A stretch of 64,000 nt of DNA from Zanthoxylum bungeanum (GCA_019454045.1 SKCR01019539.1:1-64000), one strand, 5' to 3'; shown: positions 12,017 through 26,200, numbered from the stretch's first letter. Translations and numbers: made by a program. Notes: generated by a model not told the origin, from the sequence alone.

Positions 12017-12561
12017 AGGGGTGGCAATTTGGGTCAGGATTCGTTTATTCGTTCGATTCGATTCGCTTTAAAGCGAATACGGGTTTGAAAAAATGAATTT
12101 GTTTAATAAATGGGTCAATTCGATTCGATTCGTTTATTAAACGAATCGAATATGAATTTAAGCTCATTAATTCGTTTATTCGTTTAGGATTCGTTTTATT
12201 ATTTTTATTTACTAGTTCTTGTTAATTTTCAATTAAGATTCGATAAATTATAACTAATTATCATAAAAAAGTAATATTTTCGATAATTAGTGAGATATTT
12301 TTAGTCAATATATTAATTACACATTTCATATGTATATATTTATGAATAATTAATGTAAATCAAGTGTGGAAAATTATTTTATTAAATAATATCATTGACT
12401 AAACGAATAAACGAATATTCGTATTCGATTCGTTTAATAAACGAATCGAATACGAATCCTGATATTAGGATTCGTTTAATAAACGAATCGAATACGAATC
12501 CATCATATTTTGATTCGATTCGATATAAATTCGATTCGTTAATTCGTTTTGACACCCCTAT
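12017..12561. mobile_element. hAT-like MITE with preserved empty site
   Basis: Inserted in duplication copy A only. Left flank ttacaaat and right flank ttaaaaat form an 8-bp duplication with one change; copy B has a single ttaaaaat at the matching place (about 14,142-14,150). Ends are AGGGGTGGCAA and inverse AGGGGTGTCAA. Interior resembles the MITE at 10,610. Confidence 0.8.
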
Positions 12562-13740
12562 TTAAAAATATATTAAATGACTACAACAGATGCAACTTAG
12601 AGATACGAATCATATATTGCAGAATCAACAGGCATAATATACAGTGACAAAGCACATTGAATCCACACCACCATGATCTGTTTTTTCTAGCAATTTTTCA
12701 GAAATTTGATGATGGAAAAAACCTTATATCCACGTAATTAATACACCCGATTAATAAATACATGATATGTGTTAATTAATAATTTTATCTCTTCATTATT
12801 ATTGATTAATATAAAATTTAGTGTACATATACCAAATACTAGTACCGCATCATTTGTATGACTATCCCACACAAGTTTTTCTCATCTCTTGTAATATAAG
12901 ACGAACCGCATGATATGGTCTTGCATGCATGCATGACGAAATTCGAGTTCGGTTTCGAGTCTTGTATACGTGACGAAGTGCAAGTCCAAGACTAACGATA
13001 ACCTGTGAGAAGAGTCATCAGTTTCTAAATAATAAGTTTTCTTTGACTGACCACCCGAATTTAAATTGTTGAAATTTAGAGTCTATTTCAACCCAAAAGT
13101 TAATTTGAGAGCTGTCTTATATTTTTAATTAGAGATTAAGATAACTTTTCAGCTGAAGTAAGACATTTTCCTTAATACTCTCCTTGCACAACCGATTTTT
13201 TACTTGGTATGTGTCATGTCGGTAGGCAATATGAGCCCACTCGTTAATGAGATTGGCTCTGAAATCATGTTCAATTTCACAAGTATGACTCAACCCAAAA
13301 ACTAGCCTGAGAGTTGCAGATTGCCTTATACTTATATATATTTAGAGACTAAGATCACTTTTAAGCCGATGTAAAATATTTTCTTCAACACAAACCATGA
13401 ACGAGGTGGGAGGTGGGATGTTATTGTTGTATATCTTTAGTAGATATTGTGTAGTATTTCAAAATACTACTCATCGGCTCATCCTACATTAGAAAATGAG
13501 AATTGTCTTAAAGAGTTTATAAAATGTTAATATAATTTTTGTAAATGAGAGTGAATTTAAAAATTAAAAAACATATAATAATCCAATTCCCATTTGGTAA
13601 CAGTCTTATTACTTCTTTTTGAAAAATAAAAGCCCAGAATATTAGAATCATAATTAGTATTAAAATTATAGTGAGTGCAAAGGTTGACTTGTCAACAACA
13701 ATGGATATTATGTTGATCTAATAATTATCTTGAGTGCTTA

Positions 13741-14093
13741 TTTAAGGATGACAAAAAAAAAAAAAAAAAAATTCTAGGACCGGTCCGGCCCGGCTCGGTC
13801 TACTCGGGCTTTGGCCCGGCCCGGGGGTCAAAAAAATCCTGGTCGGATTTTAAAATGAGCGGTCTGGCTCGGGTTCGGGCCGGGCTCAACTAAAAAAACC
13901 CGGACCCGGGCCGGTCCGGGCTTAAAATAAATAAATAAATATATTTATATAATATATTTATATAATAATTTTTTATATTAAAAAAAGGGGCCCGGGTAAA
14001 ACTATGTCCGGCCCGAATCCGAGACGGGCCGGACTTTTCCCGAACTCTGACCTAAATTCAAATGGCCGAGCTCGGGCCGGGCTTACCACCCTT
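13741..14093. mobile_element. hAT-like MITE with GGCCCGG-rich ends, copy B
   Basis: Counterpart of the element at 11,683 in the second duplication copy, again between agtgctta repeats (13,733-13,740 and 14,094-14,101). The left end is degraded into a long A run. It is longer than copy A through extra ggcccgg-rich sequence. Confidence 0.75.
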
Positions 14094-15204
14094 AGTGCTT
14101 AATTCCCATGGAGAAAACGTGGACAGACGTTAGCTGCTTGCCTTAAAAATATATTAAATGACTACAACAGATGCAACTTAGAGATACGAATCATATATTG
14201 CAGAATCAACATGCATAAAATACAGTGACAAAGCACATTGAATCCACGGTCCTCACCACCATGATCTGTTTTTTCTAGCAATTTTTCAGAAATTTGATGA
14301 TCTGTGTTAATCAATAATTTTCTCTCCTCAATGTTATTGATTAATATAAAATTTAATGTACATATACCAAATACTAATACCGCATTATTTATATGACTAT
14401 CCCACACAAGTTTTTCTCATCTCTTGTAATATAAGACGAACCGCACGACATGGTCTTGCATGCATGCATGCATGACGAAGTTCGAGTTCGAGTCTCGTAT
14501 ACATGACGAAGTGCAAGTCCAAGACTCACGATAACCTATGAGAAGAATCATCAGTTTCTAAATAATAAGTTTTCTTTTACTGACCATCCGAATTTAAATT
14601 GTTGAAACTTAGGGTCTAATTCAATCCAAAGGTTAATTTGGGAGTTATCTTATGTTTATAATTAGAGATTAAGATAACTTTTCAGCTGAAGTAAGACATT
14701 TTCCTTAATACTCTCCTTGCACAACCGATTTTTTACTTGGTCTGTGTCATGTTGATAGGCGATATGAGCCCACTCGTCAATGAGATTGGCTCTGAAATCA
14801 TGTTCAATTTCACGAGTCTGACTCAACCCATAAACTAGCTTGAGAGTTGCAGATTGTCTTATGCTTGTATATATTTAGAGATTAAGATCATTTTTAAGCT
14901 GATGTAAAATATTTTCTTCAACACAAACCATGAACGAGGTGGGAGGTTATTGATGTATATCTTTAGTAGATATGGTGTAGTATTTCAAAATACTACTCAT
15001 CGGCTCATCTTACATTAGAAAATGAGAATTGTCTTAAAGAGTTTATATATAGAAATCATATATGGAGGGGCAACAACACAAGTGCACATGAGAGCCCAAT
15101 CTAAATTTTTTTCAAATGGGCGATCGTGCCCAATAACTAATTAAATTTAAAATAGTTAAATCATTTTTTGATTTGAATTGTTTAAAATAGTTAAAACTGT
15201 CTTA

Positions 15205-15335
15205 GTGTTGTAAGTCTCATGATCTGATCTTGAGGTTCCGAGTTCAAATTCAGGGAGTGCGTTTTTTATAAGAGCCCGGGACAGCCGGAGATTTTACATG
15301 TTCCGACAATTCCAAAAAAGAAAAAAACAAAAGAC
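15205..15335 (+). mobile_element. SINE fragment downstream of the reductase
   Basis: Contains a B-box-like word (gagttcaaattc) followed by cagggagtg, a ttttataagag block and an A-rich tail after ccgacaattcc. The same order of blocks occurs at 17,319-17,488, so both are copies of one SINE family. It overlaps what would be the reductase 3' UTR on the other strand. Confidence 0.55.
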
Positions 15336-15354
15336 AAATATATATATCGAACAA

Positions 15355-17156
15355 CTAAAGGTAGCCTCTCTCTTTGCAGCATTGGATTGCTCCATCGAAC
15401 ATGTCATCAATTCCATACTTGAAAACGAAACCAGCATCCAATAGCTTCTTTGATGAAACTCCGGGCTGCGGGATACCTTCAATCTCTGCTAATGAACTGC
15501 AAAAAGAAAGTAGAAACAATCTAATTTTTATCTAACAGACGGAGCCAGCGGGGCGAATCCAAAAAATTGTTAAACCGTATCTTATAAATTAATGAAAAAT
15601 TCAATTTATTAATGAGTTCCAACACATTTTATGAAAATCAAATTTTACTTTCACTGAATCAGTATTCTCGCTACGTCGTGAAAAATTAGGGCCGGAATTA
15701 AATAATGCAACTTACTCTGCAGTTGGAATTTGATACTCAGGATATTTTGCAGTAAGAAATTCAGCCATCTCCTGAATTGTCAATATATCTGAAGAACAAA
15801 TATACCTCCCTTTTGCTTCAGGATATTCAAGCAAGAAGATATGAGCCCTGGCCACGTCATCTACATGCACCATTGATGTATTGAGAAAATGTCTATATAA
15901 GTCTCGGTTACCTGAGCGGATTATAAGAGATAAAGTTAGAAATGAAGAAAAACGTTTGCGTAGTATATGAAAATAAGAGGGTTCTGACCGTAATACACAT
16001 ACGAGGAGCATGGGTAAAATCTTGCGAAATAAAAATCTAACTATAATATTCTAAGACAAGTCATATTAAATCTTAGCTTAAATAGCCACACTCTAGACAT
16101 GAACAAAAATCGTAAACAGGAATCTATAATTTAATGAGTTTAACGAGACAGTGATTCACGATATAATACACTAACGTCAAATAATCCTTGTAATCGATAC
16201 CAACTATATTCATGACAGAACACTTTTTTTACACATACCAAAAACCAAAGCAAGTGATGAGCGAACAGAGCCAGCAAAATTAGGACAAATGAAAGGACCA
16301 ACAACAACAGAAGGCAATAATGTCACCAGATCCAATCCATGTTCTTCTGCAAATTCAAGAGCAGCCTTTTCAGTTAATGTCTTAGAAATTGCGTAAGTTT
16401 TTCCCCAGTAATCCAATTTTCGAATATAATCCACATCACTCCAAAATGTCTCATCCATTATATCAACATTCTTGCCATTTAACACAACAGCAGATGCACT
16501 TGAAGTGTACACAATTTTCTTCACAATCCCAGATTTCAAGCAAGATTTTAGTATGCCTATTGTTCCATTAATTGCTCTCTGTGTTACAACTTCCTCAGGT
16601 TCCTTGTCCAAAAAATCAACAGGCGTGGCCACATGAAGAACGCCAGTGCATCCATTAATGGCTTCATCAAAGCTATCTGGGTTGCTGAGATCGGCAGTAA
16701 ATATTCGAAGACTCTCAGATGCTCCTGGTAGATTTGTCAGGAAGCTAAGGTCTCTCTTGTGTTCTGCCCATTTGTTAAAAATAAGCTTTTGTTAATGAAT
16801 TGACGAATCGAATTTGTGTTGAATCCTAAATGAATGGAATCAAACTAATCCAAAATGGAAATTTATTTCTATAGTAATTGGTAACAACCTCTCAAACTTA
16901 ATTGAAAAATAACAAAAACTAGCAAAAGAAAAGCAATAAACGAATTCTAAACGAACAAATCAGCAAGTGAACTTAAATTATATTCGATTCGTTTATTAAA
17001 CCAATCGAATCGAATTGATCCATTAAGAATCATACCTGGATAAGATCGAACGGTGGTGTGAACAGAGTAACCATGTTCAAGGAGCCGCATGATGAGCCAT
17101 GAAGCTATGAAACCTGTACCACCAGTTACACAAACTGTTCCTTTATCTTCTTCCAT
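15355..17156 (-). CDS. NADPH-dependent reductase, vestitone reductase/DFR-like, 4 exons
   Basis: A short-chain (extended SDR) reductase of the DFR/CCR/vestitone reductase superfamily, which reduces carbonyls of flavonoid-type substrates with NADPH in the cytosol. Exons: 17156-17036, 16763-16239, 15911-15716, 15496-15355; 984 nt, 327 aa, the family's usual length, with GT-AG introns in phase. The N-terminus has the dinucleotide-binding [14 protein letters not shown]; a conserved [14 protein letters not shown] follows, then [11 protein letters not shown]. The catalytic YAISK (Tyr-x3-Lys) sits in exon 2 followed by [10 protein letters not shown]. Later come [24 protein letters not shown] and RYICSS. 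Substrate cannot be read from sequence; the closest named type I recognise is vestitone reductase. A broken relative lies at 63,642-64,000. Intron 1 is largely MITE sequence and intron 2 contains a LINE scrap. Confidence 0.92.
16130..16205 (+). mobile_element. LINE 3'-end fragment in reductase intron 2
   Basis: The words gtttaacgagacagtgattc, gatataatacactaacgtc and aaataatccttgtaatcga parallel the tail of the LINE fragment at about 1,745-1,810. It is a short 3'-terminal piece in the same family, antisense to the host gene. Confidence 0.5.
16785..17031 (-). mobile_element. MITE fragment filling reductase intron 1
   Basis: Intron 1 (16,764-17,035) is almost wholly made of sequence like the interior of the MITEs at 10,610 and 12,017: gattcgtttattaaaccaatcgaat, cgaattgacgaatcgaatt-type words and the AT-rich centre. 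The AGGGGTGGCAA ends are missing, so the copy is degraded at both ends. Confidence 0.6.
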
Positions 17157-17215
17157 CTCTGTTTCTTCTTTGATGTATCACAGTCACTGCTAATGGTTAC
17201 TTATTCTTATAGTGG
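17157..17215 (-). promoter_or_regulatory. Candidate core promoter of the reductase
   Basis: On the minus strand a CTATAAGAATAAG sequence (around 17,211-17,199) lies about 50 bp upstream of the ATG at 17,156. The spacing would give a short 5' UTR. No other regulatory site is clear. Confidence 0.35.
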
Positions 17216-17318
17216 TCTGGTCACTCAGTGTGGACCTTATCTCTTTAGCTAGTCATCATTATAGTAATTAGTAAGTTTGAACCGGTGGTATGACTTTCTC
17301 GACTTTCACACGTATTCG

Positions 17319-17488
17319 TCCCCTGGCTTGGTGGGGTAAGACTCATGAGTTCACCTTGAAATCATGAGTTCGAATTCAGGGAGTGTATTTCTTGTAAGAG
17401 TCTGAGATAGTCGAAGGTTTTATCCACTCCACTTAAGCTCAAAATAGATGGTTTGGAGGCGGATTTTCCAATAATTCAAAAAAAAAAA
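17319..17488 (+). mobile_element. tRNA-derived SINE upstream of the reductase
   Basis: A-box-like tggcttggtgg at about 17,324, B box gagttcgaattc at about 17,369, a body with aagagtctgagatagtc, and an A tail at about 17,477-17,488. The order of parts is that of a plant SINE. Related copy at 15,205. Confidence 0.65.
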
Positions 17489-18755
17489 CACTAAAATATC
17501 CCAAAAGTTTGAATTTCCCTCATCATTAGGATGACAAAAAAATCCAAATTTCTATCGAGATTCAGAATCCCAAATAATTTAAAATGAGATTTTGAATTAT
17601 TATTTATTATGATTATTTATTTTTATTTTTTTAAAAAAATCACGAAATCCAATGAGTAGTGGAGTCACATTCCCCGATTGGATCTTGAAAATTTTCAAAT
17701 TATAATTTTAAAAAAAACATTAAATTTTTTAGTTTTATGAAAGTGTTCCAGATGAGTTTTAAGAGTATGTTAATGATCCAACTAATTTTGAAAAATTTCA
17801 ACTTGTCTACGATATAAAAGTGTAATTATTTTGAAATTTATTTAGTTATTTTGATTTCATAAAAATGAACTACCCACATTAAATAAGTAGCAACTCAAAA
17901 AAATAACATTATAATACAAGATAATGAGATTTTTTTCATTTTTTGCTTAATGATTCATTTTTTTAAAACAAACAACTACATAAGTATATTTTAAACTTAA
18001 ATCTTTTAAGTTCGTCATCTTTCAAAATCCACAAGTAACAAAAGAAAATTTTAAATTTGTCTTTTAATTTCACCGACACTGATTCATCACTACTCTCGTT
18101 AGGTTGGGGATTTGAGATCCCAAACTGTTAGGTTTGGGATTTCAGAAGAATGTTCATTTCGATTTATAAATTTATATGAGATGTCTTTTTATCTCAAGTT
18201 TATAATCGAGAAGGGACGAATATTGACAAATCCCGACCTCTCCCATCGTTACTATATGTGTTTATTTATTACCCTGCTCAAATAGGCAACTTATCGCTTT
18301 ATGAATGAAACTTTCTCAACAAGTTTCCTTAGTGGAATTGTGCTAATAGTGAAAGATCTTATAACTTCACAACACGTGTCAATTAGATATCACATAGCAT
18401 GTACTCTACCACATGATACTTAGAGAACCTATGGAATGACTCAACCTTGGAGAAATTCCATACATTATGAAACACATAGTTGATGACTCTCCGGAGTATT
18501 ATCACCCCAAAGAATATTCATTTCAAGACTCAGAATAATAATTCTCTGGAATACGAGTGAATTCATTAAAGAAATCGAAGATCATTCATAAAAATCAAGT
18601 AACATTTTGGAACACTAAAATTAGTGGAGTTTAATTATAACCTACTTTTTTAACATGCGAATACGCTACTCGATAGGTGGAATTAGTTACATAATCATAT
18701 TCCACTAAACTAACATGAAAAAAATGAAACATGACATGTCAAACGTTTATCTGAT
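17489..18755. other. AT-rich intergenic sequence
   Basis: No gene or RNA found. A stretch beginning aggatgacaaaaaaatcc near 17,530 resembles the left end of the MITE at 13,741 and may be an old relative, but no matching right end was established. Confidence 0.5.
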
Positions 18756-20819
18756 TGTCACGTCCTAGTTTCCCAAGACGTGACCAGCATAAGGTAGCAT
18801 AACCACCTCACTGGGCCTCATGTCTAACACGTGTACTATCAATCTGTTCGTGAATTATACCTATTTAACCTGACATGAGTTACTTGCTAGCTGATACTTA
18901 CCCTAATATATTTGATAACCATTCATGAATTACATGGGTCACTCATTCCAGACTTGACTAAAATTAAAATACATCTAATCTAACTGTTTGACATGTTTAC
19001 ATAATCATACCTAGCACATGCAAGACATAACCTAGGTCACACACTCATGACTTAACTGTGATTAACCTAATGTGAATCGTCCCCTATATGAATCATTACT
19101 CATGTATACTATCATTTAATATATCTGAAATGATCGTGCTATCATTATCAAGCTCATCATCTACTTGCGTACGTGGAAAGCCTGCATATACTAAAACTGA
19201 GAAGAATAAGTCATGTAAAAAGACTTAGTAAATGAACGCTAAAAAATATTGAAGGAAACTTGAGAGTGTCAGTTTATATATAAACTTTTGTAACTGAAAG
19301 ATCCTAAGTCAAACCTGAATCTTGATTCATAGGCCATAAAATGCTTGAATCTACATCAAAATTCTAAACCTAAAACAAAACTGAAAATTGAAGTATACCC
19401 ATGCACAACAAGTAATTACAGAAGACATGTTATGACTCTGAAGTCGTGAATTGAATCTCGTGATGGAATATGAGCACTACACCATGATTCAGAAATATGA
19501 AAATGAAAATATTTTCCTGAACTAATATTGTAAACATAACTTAATATGGTGACATGTCTTAACCTTAAATCACAACTGAATCATTGAGATGGGACATAAA
19601 GATTATAAAACATAGACCGGAATCGTGTTTAAATGCTGCATCATGAACTAAAAATATGAATATGAGAACTTAAACTAAAACTGTAATCATGAAAATCTTA
19701 AAGCATGATCTGTAAAACTTGATTGTAAACTTGAAAATGCAATATGAAATGAGAAAATATAAACATGTATTTGAAAACTGAATATGTATATGTAAAAACT
19801 GTGTTTCGTAAAAATCATAAACATGAGTCAGAAACTACATATACAACGATCGGGATCGATACGTCTCCCCCGTATCATCATACGTATCGGGATTGGGTCG
19901 TCGCCCCCGCATACGCTCGCACATATTCTAAAACAAGAAAAACTCACACCAGTATCGAAATCTTTGGGCGTGAAACCTACTTAGCATGACCTGGTACCGC
20001 ATAAATAGGGGAACGTGCACATGAACATGAAAAGCCTACGGAGGTGGTTGGTGCCCCATGAAGCAAGTGATCCCAAGCTCGCTAAACATGAGGGAACGCA
20101 TCGATACTGGTGGTTTGAAAATATTTTATTTTTCATATTTCTGTAAAACCATTTCTTGAAAAACTAAAGGCTAAAATACTTGAAATATATATACTGAAAA
20201 TACATTTTCATGTGAACATAAAATATAGCATGACACCTGGAAAAGAAAACGAGTTGACGTATAATATGCAAGCATAATACATGAACTGTAAACTTAAAAC
20301 ATGAAAACATAGCTTGTAACTACAAGCATAAACATAAAAGTGTAGACATGAAACTATAAAGTAATTTGACAACATTGACGTGATCTACAATCCATGTATA
20401 TGTTTTGAAAAACTAAATATAACTCAAGAAAATATTAACTAAAATTGTAACTGCACATGTGATCTACACTGTGAACCTAATGACATGACTCAGCTGTTCA
20501 ACATAAATGTAAACATGAGGAACGTGATGAAACATGAACACACAAGCATGACCTACAAATATAACATGCCATACAAGTATGAAAATATAACCTGACGGTG
20601 TATCTTAAACTCTTACAGGAGGATATGATGTGAAAAAGTACATGATTATTTATCATAAGCTAATTTGTTGACCCTGCTACTCATACTTATGATGTGACAT
20701 GTTTGTGTCATGACAAAAGAATAATAAGGATATGTTTCTAACTTAATTTATATATGTTATTATACCAAACCATCCAAACTCGTAGTTGCGGCCTACCCAA
20801 ACCATTGGTGGATTGGATC

Positions 20820-23226
20820 TGTAGGGGTTTTTTTTTTTAGGTGGTGAATCCGGTAACGCAGAGGAAGCGGTGAAAATCCGATTTTCAGATTTCAAAAATT
20901 TTTCTCGGATTAATTAAATAAACATATTTATTTAACATTCCAATAATCAAATTATGAAAACAAAATTCAATAAATTTTAAGTGAATTTACCGAAATGCCC
21001 TTGCTTTGTATTTTTGTTCATTTTAGTCCGAAATTGATCAAATCAATTTTGAATGATTCTAAATCATTTCTAAGATGAACTTAGCATGTCCAAAACATCA
21101 AAACACCAAAGCAACCAAAATCCCCAAAATCTCACATCAAGGCCGAGAGCCTCACTAAGGTTCCAATTGGAACACTTTGTCATTTCATGCATCAAAACAC
21201 ATCAAGATGTAATCCAATGAACATGAAATTTATATGCATCATATAAACACACAAATACACAACATATATGAAAAGCCCCAAATTTGGAATTGGTCATGAA
21301 CCCTAATTTTTCAATTTCCACAAATTGGACAAATTAGACCAAATACATTAAATCAATTACTTCAATCATCATTCTTACATCCATCCAAGTCTCAACACAA
21401 TGAAACAACTCAAGATCAAATCTAGGTCATTTAGAGTGGGTCAATAACTCTAGATTAGCAACATGGTTTCCAAAACCTTAAAAGAATAGTTATAACTACA
21501 ATAGTTACAAGCTTTCTTCATCACACATGCTCAACACTTTCAACCAAATTTCCATCATCAAAAACACAAGAAATAATGAAAATAATACTTAAGAACATCA
21601 CAAGATGTTGCCTAGATCCTAAGGAACAAATTCCTTTCTAATAGTAAGTTTGAAAACTTACAAAATCCAAGCTTTTCTTTGAGTTTTTCCTTTTCTTCTT
21701 CACTTGCTTTCTTTATTTTCTTTAATGGTGTTTCTTGTAAAGTGTATTAGGTTAGCTAAATGAAAATGAAATGAAAACAATTTATATTAGGGCAAAAAAT
21801 TGCCTTGGCCGAATTTGCATATACCAAATGCAAAAAATATAAATTTCAATTTCATTTGCAAATTCATTAAATCAACTTGCATAAATATCTAAAAACACTT
21901 TAATGATATTTATATAAAGTCAACAAAGGCAACATAATCATTTACTTTAAATATCATAATGTAAGATATTTATATTTTAATTAATTAATCATTTAACAAT
22001 TAAATAATCAATTAATTAATCAAATACAAATATATTAAATATATGTATAATATTTACATTAATTATTAAAAACATATATTCATTTAGGATATAATTCAAA
22101 TAACTCATTTTGACTATTAATTAATGTGTATTTAAATTAATCAAGTATTAAATGTAAATACACAATAATTAGGCAAATGACTATCTAGTCCTTTTAGCAC
22201 GTATCTTGCGTTTAACCTTTAACGACTTTATAAATAATCAATATTATTTATTAATGTTGCTCTAGTGCTCTACGAGTATATTTCATTATTGAGACTCTCT
22301 AGATTCAGGTATATCCGTCACGAAATCTAATTTCGTGTCCATAATCTATCCACCCGTAGATTATGACGATCACGGATAATCTCGCTGAACCATACAGGTT
22401 GAGGTCATGGCAAATGTATAATTCCTCCGTCACAGGTATCCGGATAAATCCCAGAGATATAGATGTAAACGTCAAATCTCTATCGGGATTATCCAGTCGA
22501 CTATTCTATTAGCAATCTCTAAAAGAATGTTTAGAACTAGCTTCTAAACTTTACCACGGGCCCATGGTTTTATCTGATTGCTAATCATATGGACTACCTA
22601 TGCTCTGGTACACAGAACTGACGGATCCTATCTTGACACACATATGACACCCTGAGGATCTATCTACACCCAACGAACAGGCGGAGGTCTGATCTAAATA
22701 GATCGGTGACGTGACTGCCGTCTAAGTGTAGAAGATGTCTCATGTGCCCACAATGGCATCTCAAGTCTAAGAATCACAAGTGCTACTCAACCCAAGAAGA
22801 TTCTTATTGACGCTGGTGTACCATACATTAAGAATCTTCGGTGAGTCGTTCAGTGTTTATCCGCTATAAACACCTACACGTCTATACTAGTCTCCAAGAC
22901 TAATGGTTCATTGAGAAACCATTGGAATCATATATTCCAGTATACGACATGTACCGGTCTCAACGGGTTTACTATACTGACCAAGTAGTGTAAACCTTGA
23001 CCAGGAACTGTCTGAGAATGACAACGTCATAATACTTCTCAATGTCCGTTGCGACGTTTTTGCAACTGTATCATGACTAATCATTCTCGGGTCATTACGT
23101 CTTTACCATATAGAAAGATAGATTATATTATAGAAACTGCATATATTATTCATAATAATAACGTTTTACAGAAGTATTTAACCGGAAATACACCGGGAAT
23201 TGGCGCTCTGAGCACCAACCCCAACA
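20820..23226 (-). repeat. Copia-1 3' LTR (left), 2,407 bp
   Basis: On the minus strand starts TGTTGGGGTTGGTGCTC and ends AAACCCCTACA. Matches 27,087-29,495 plus 31,614-31,622 over its whole length with scattered single changes and small indels. The AT-rich strip around 21,960-22,150 and short frames such as 23,049-23,246 are part of the LTR and not genes. Confidence 0.92.
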
Positions 23227-23242
23227 AAATCTCCCACTTTCT

Positions 23243-26200
23243 CTAGTGCCAATATCGATTGTATCTAATACCCATCGACTCCACGTGTTTATCAAACAGC
23301 TTCGGAGGTATGGCCTTCGTCAGCGGGTCTGCTACATTGTCTTCACTCGGTACCTTGCACACGACAATATCCCCTCGCGACACGATCTCTCGAATGATGT
23401 GGTACTTGCGTTCCACATGCTTCAACTTCTGATGCGCCCTCGGTTCCTTTGCTTGCGCAATGGCTCCAGTATTATCACAGTATAACGGAATCGCATTCTC
23501 GATACTTGGGACAACTCCCAATTCTGTGATAAAGTTCTTTATCCACACAGCCTTTTTGCAGCTTCAGAAGCTGCAATATATTCCGCCTCAGTGGTGGAAT
23601 CAGCTGTCGATCCCTGTTTGAAACTCTTCCAACAAACTGCACCTCCGTTAAGGGTAAAGACAAATCCAAATGTAGACTTTCTATCATCGGGATCCGATTG
23701 GAAATCGGAGTCTGTATACCCATTAACCTGCAGTTCGTTTCCTCCATATATAATCAACTTATCCTTAGTACCTTTAAGATACTTTAGGATATGTTTGATG
23801 GCCATCCAATGGTCATTACATGGATTGGACTGATATCGGCTAGTTACGCTAACAGCGAAACTGATATCAGGCCTCGTACATAACATGGCATACATTATGC
23901 TACCCAAACACGAAGCATAAGGTTGGTTAGACATTCTAACCTTCTCATCTTCTGTTTTGTGGACACATCTTCTTAGAAAGATGTATCCCATGTCTGAACG
24001 GTATGTTTGCTGTCTTACAGTTACCAAAACTATACCGTTCCAAGATCTTATCTACGTACGTTGATTGGGATAACCCAATCAGCCTCCTTTGTCTATCTCT
24101 ATAGAGTTTTATCCCTAAAATATAGGAAGCTTCTCCCAGGTCATTCATGGAGAAATTCTTACAGAGGTACGCTTTCACGCTTTGCAACATACCTAAATCA
24201 TTCCCAATGATTAGGATGTCATCAACATATAGGACTAAAAATACGACCATGCTCCCACTGGCCTTCTGATACACACAGGATTCTTCCGAATTCTTGAGAA
24301 AACCAGACGATCTAATAATCTCATCGAATCGAAGATTCCAACTTCGTGAAGCTTGTTTAAGTCCATAAATGGACTTCTTAAGCTTACATACCATACCCGA
24401 GGTTTCGCTGGATGCGAAACCTTCCGGCTGTTCCATATAGATTTCTTCATCAAGAAATCCATTTAGAAAAGCCGTTTTGACATCCATTTGCCAAATCTCG
24501 TAGTCATGATACGCAGCTATAGAAAGAAAAATCCGGATAGACTTAAGCATTGCTACCGGCGAAAAAGTTTCATCGTAGTCGACGCCAGGTCGCTGCGTGT
24601 AACCTTTTGCTACCAGTCGGGCCTTGTAAGTTTCAACCTCACCGTCAGGCCCGCGCTTCCTTTTGTAAACCCATTTACAACCGATAGGAACAATTCCTTC
24701 GAGAAGCGGAATCAAGTCCCAAACTTGATTTTCATGCATTGAGTCTATCTCAGATTTCATGGCACTTTGCCATTTCACGGAGTCGATGTCCAACATCGAT
24801 TCTCTATAGGTGAAAGGATTTGTCTCTTCAACTAAGAGAACATCCAGACTCTTTTCTTGTATCAAATACAAGCGTTCAGGAGGTCTAGATACCCTTTCCG
24901 ACCTACAGAGTGTGTGTGTTGAAGGTCCTTCATCTACTTGAACTTCAGGTTCCTCCGTTGGCTCGTTGTTTTCAGGTTAGACTTCATCAAGCTCAACCTG
25001 TCTATGATTACCACCTTCTGACAAAAATTCTACTTCTAGAAATTTTGCGAAGCGAGCTACGAACACATTTCGATGCTCGGTATCATAGAACAGATATCCC
25101 CTCGTATTCGAAGGATATCCAACAAACCTAAACTTTTGCCCTCGAGGCGAAAGCTTATCTTGCTGAGTCACCCTGACATAGGCAGGACACACCCCAAACC
25201 TTAATATAATTAAGATTTGGTCTCCTACCGAACCATATCTGATACGGTGTCGTAGGAACAGCCTTTGAATGAATATTATTCAAAAGATGTGCGGCTGTTA
25301 AGAGAGAGTAACCCCATAAAAATATGGCAAATCTGTGAAACTCAACATCGATCGGACCATATCCAATAAAGTCCGATTTCTCCTTTCAGATACACCATTG
25401 TGCTGTGGTGTACCTGGAGGAGTATATTGAGCGAGAATCCCATTCTTCTTCATATCCATGAACTCACCACTCATATATTCGCCGCATCGATCTGATCGAA
25501 GGCATTTAATATATTTACCAGTTTGTTTTTCTACTTCATTTCGGAACTCTTTGAACTTTTCAAAGGTTTCCGATTTATGTCGCATCAAATACACATAACC
25601 GTACCGTGACAAATCATCGGTAAAGGTAACGAAGTACGAATAACCACTGTGAGCAGTTTGACTTAGTGGACCACATACATCAAAATGTACGAGTTCCAGT
25701 AAGTTAGTGGCGCGGTGTCCAACACCAGAAAATGGGGCTTTGGTCATCTTACCCTGAATACAGGATTCACAAGTTGGATAGGATTCAATGGTAAGATCTG
25801 ATATCAAACCATTCCTAACCAATTGGGTAAGGCGTTTAACGCCAATGTGACCAAGTCTCATATGCCAAAGTTCAGTATTATTATTAATACAGGTAAACTA
25901 CGTTTATTAACTCCAGTATTTAATATATCTTTTGAAGTTTGCAATGTATAATGACCATCCTGGTTTGGACAACAAAGGATCTGAATATTATTTTTATCAT
26001 ATAAATACAAAGAACTATTCTTAATATTAATACAAAAGCCTTCTGTATCTAATACAAAAAGTGATATAATATTTGCGACACATCCCGGTACAAAATGACA
26101 GTCATATAACAAAAGTGTCTCATTCGGCAATGAGATCTCGCATACTCCCACTGCAACTGCATCCAAAGAGTCTCCACTCCCGAACCGCAACTGCATCTCT

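Larger units (their letters stand above)
11461..15048. repeat. Tandem segmental duplication, two copies
   Basis: Copy A (11,461-13,521) and copy B (13,522-15,048) share aaaatgttaatataattttt at their starts and cttaaagagtttat at their ends and align almost throughout. Copy A is longer because it holds a MITE (12,017-12,561) absent from B. Both carry the GC-rich MITE with the agtgctta duplication. Within each copy two diverged stretches (around 13,084 and 13,287 in A) of the caacccaaaa...gagttg type also repeat. I see no gene in either copy. Confidence 0.85.
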
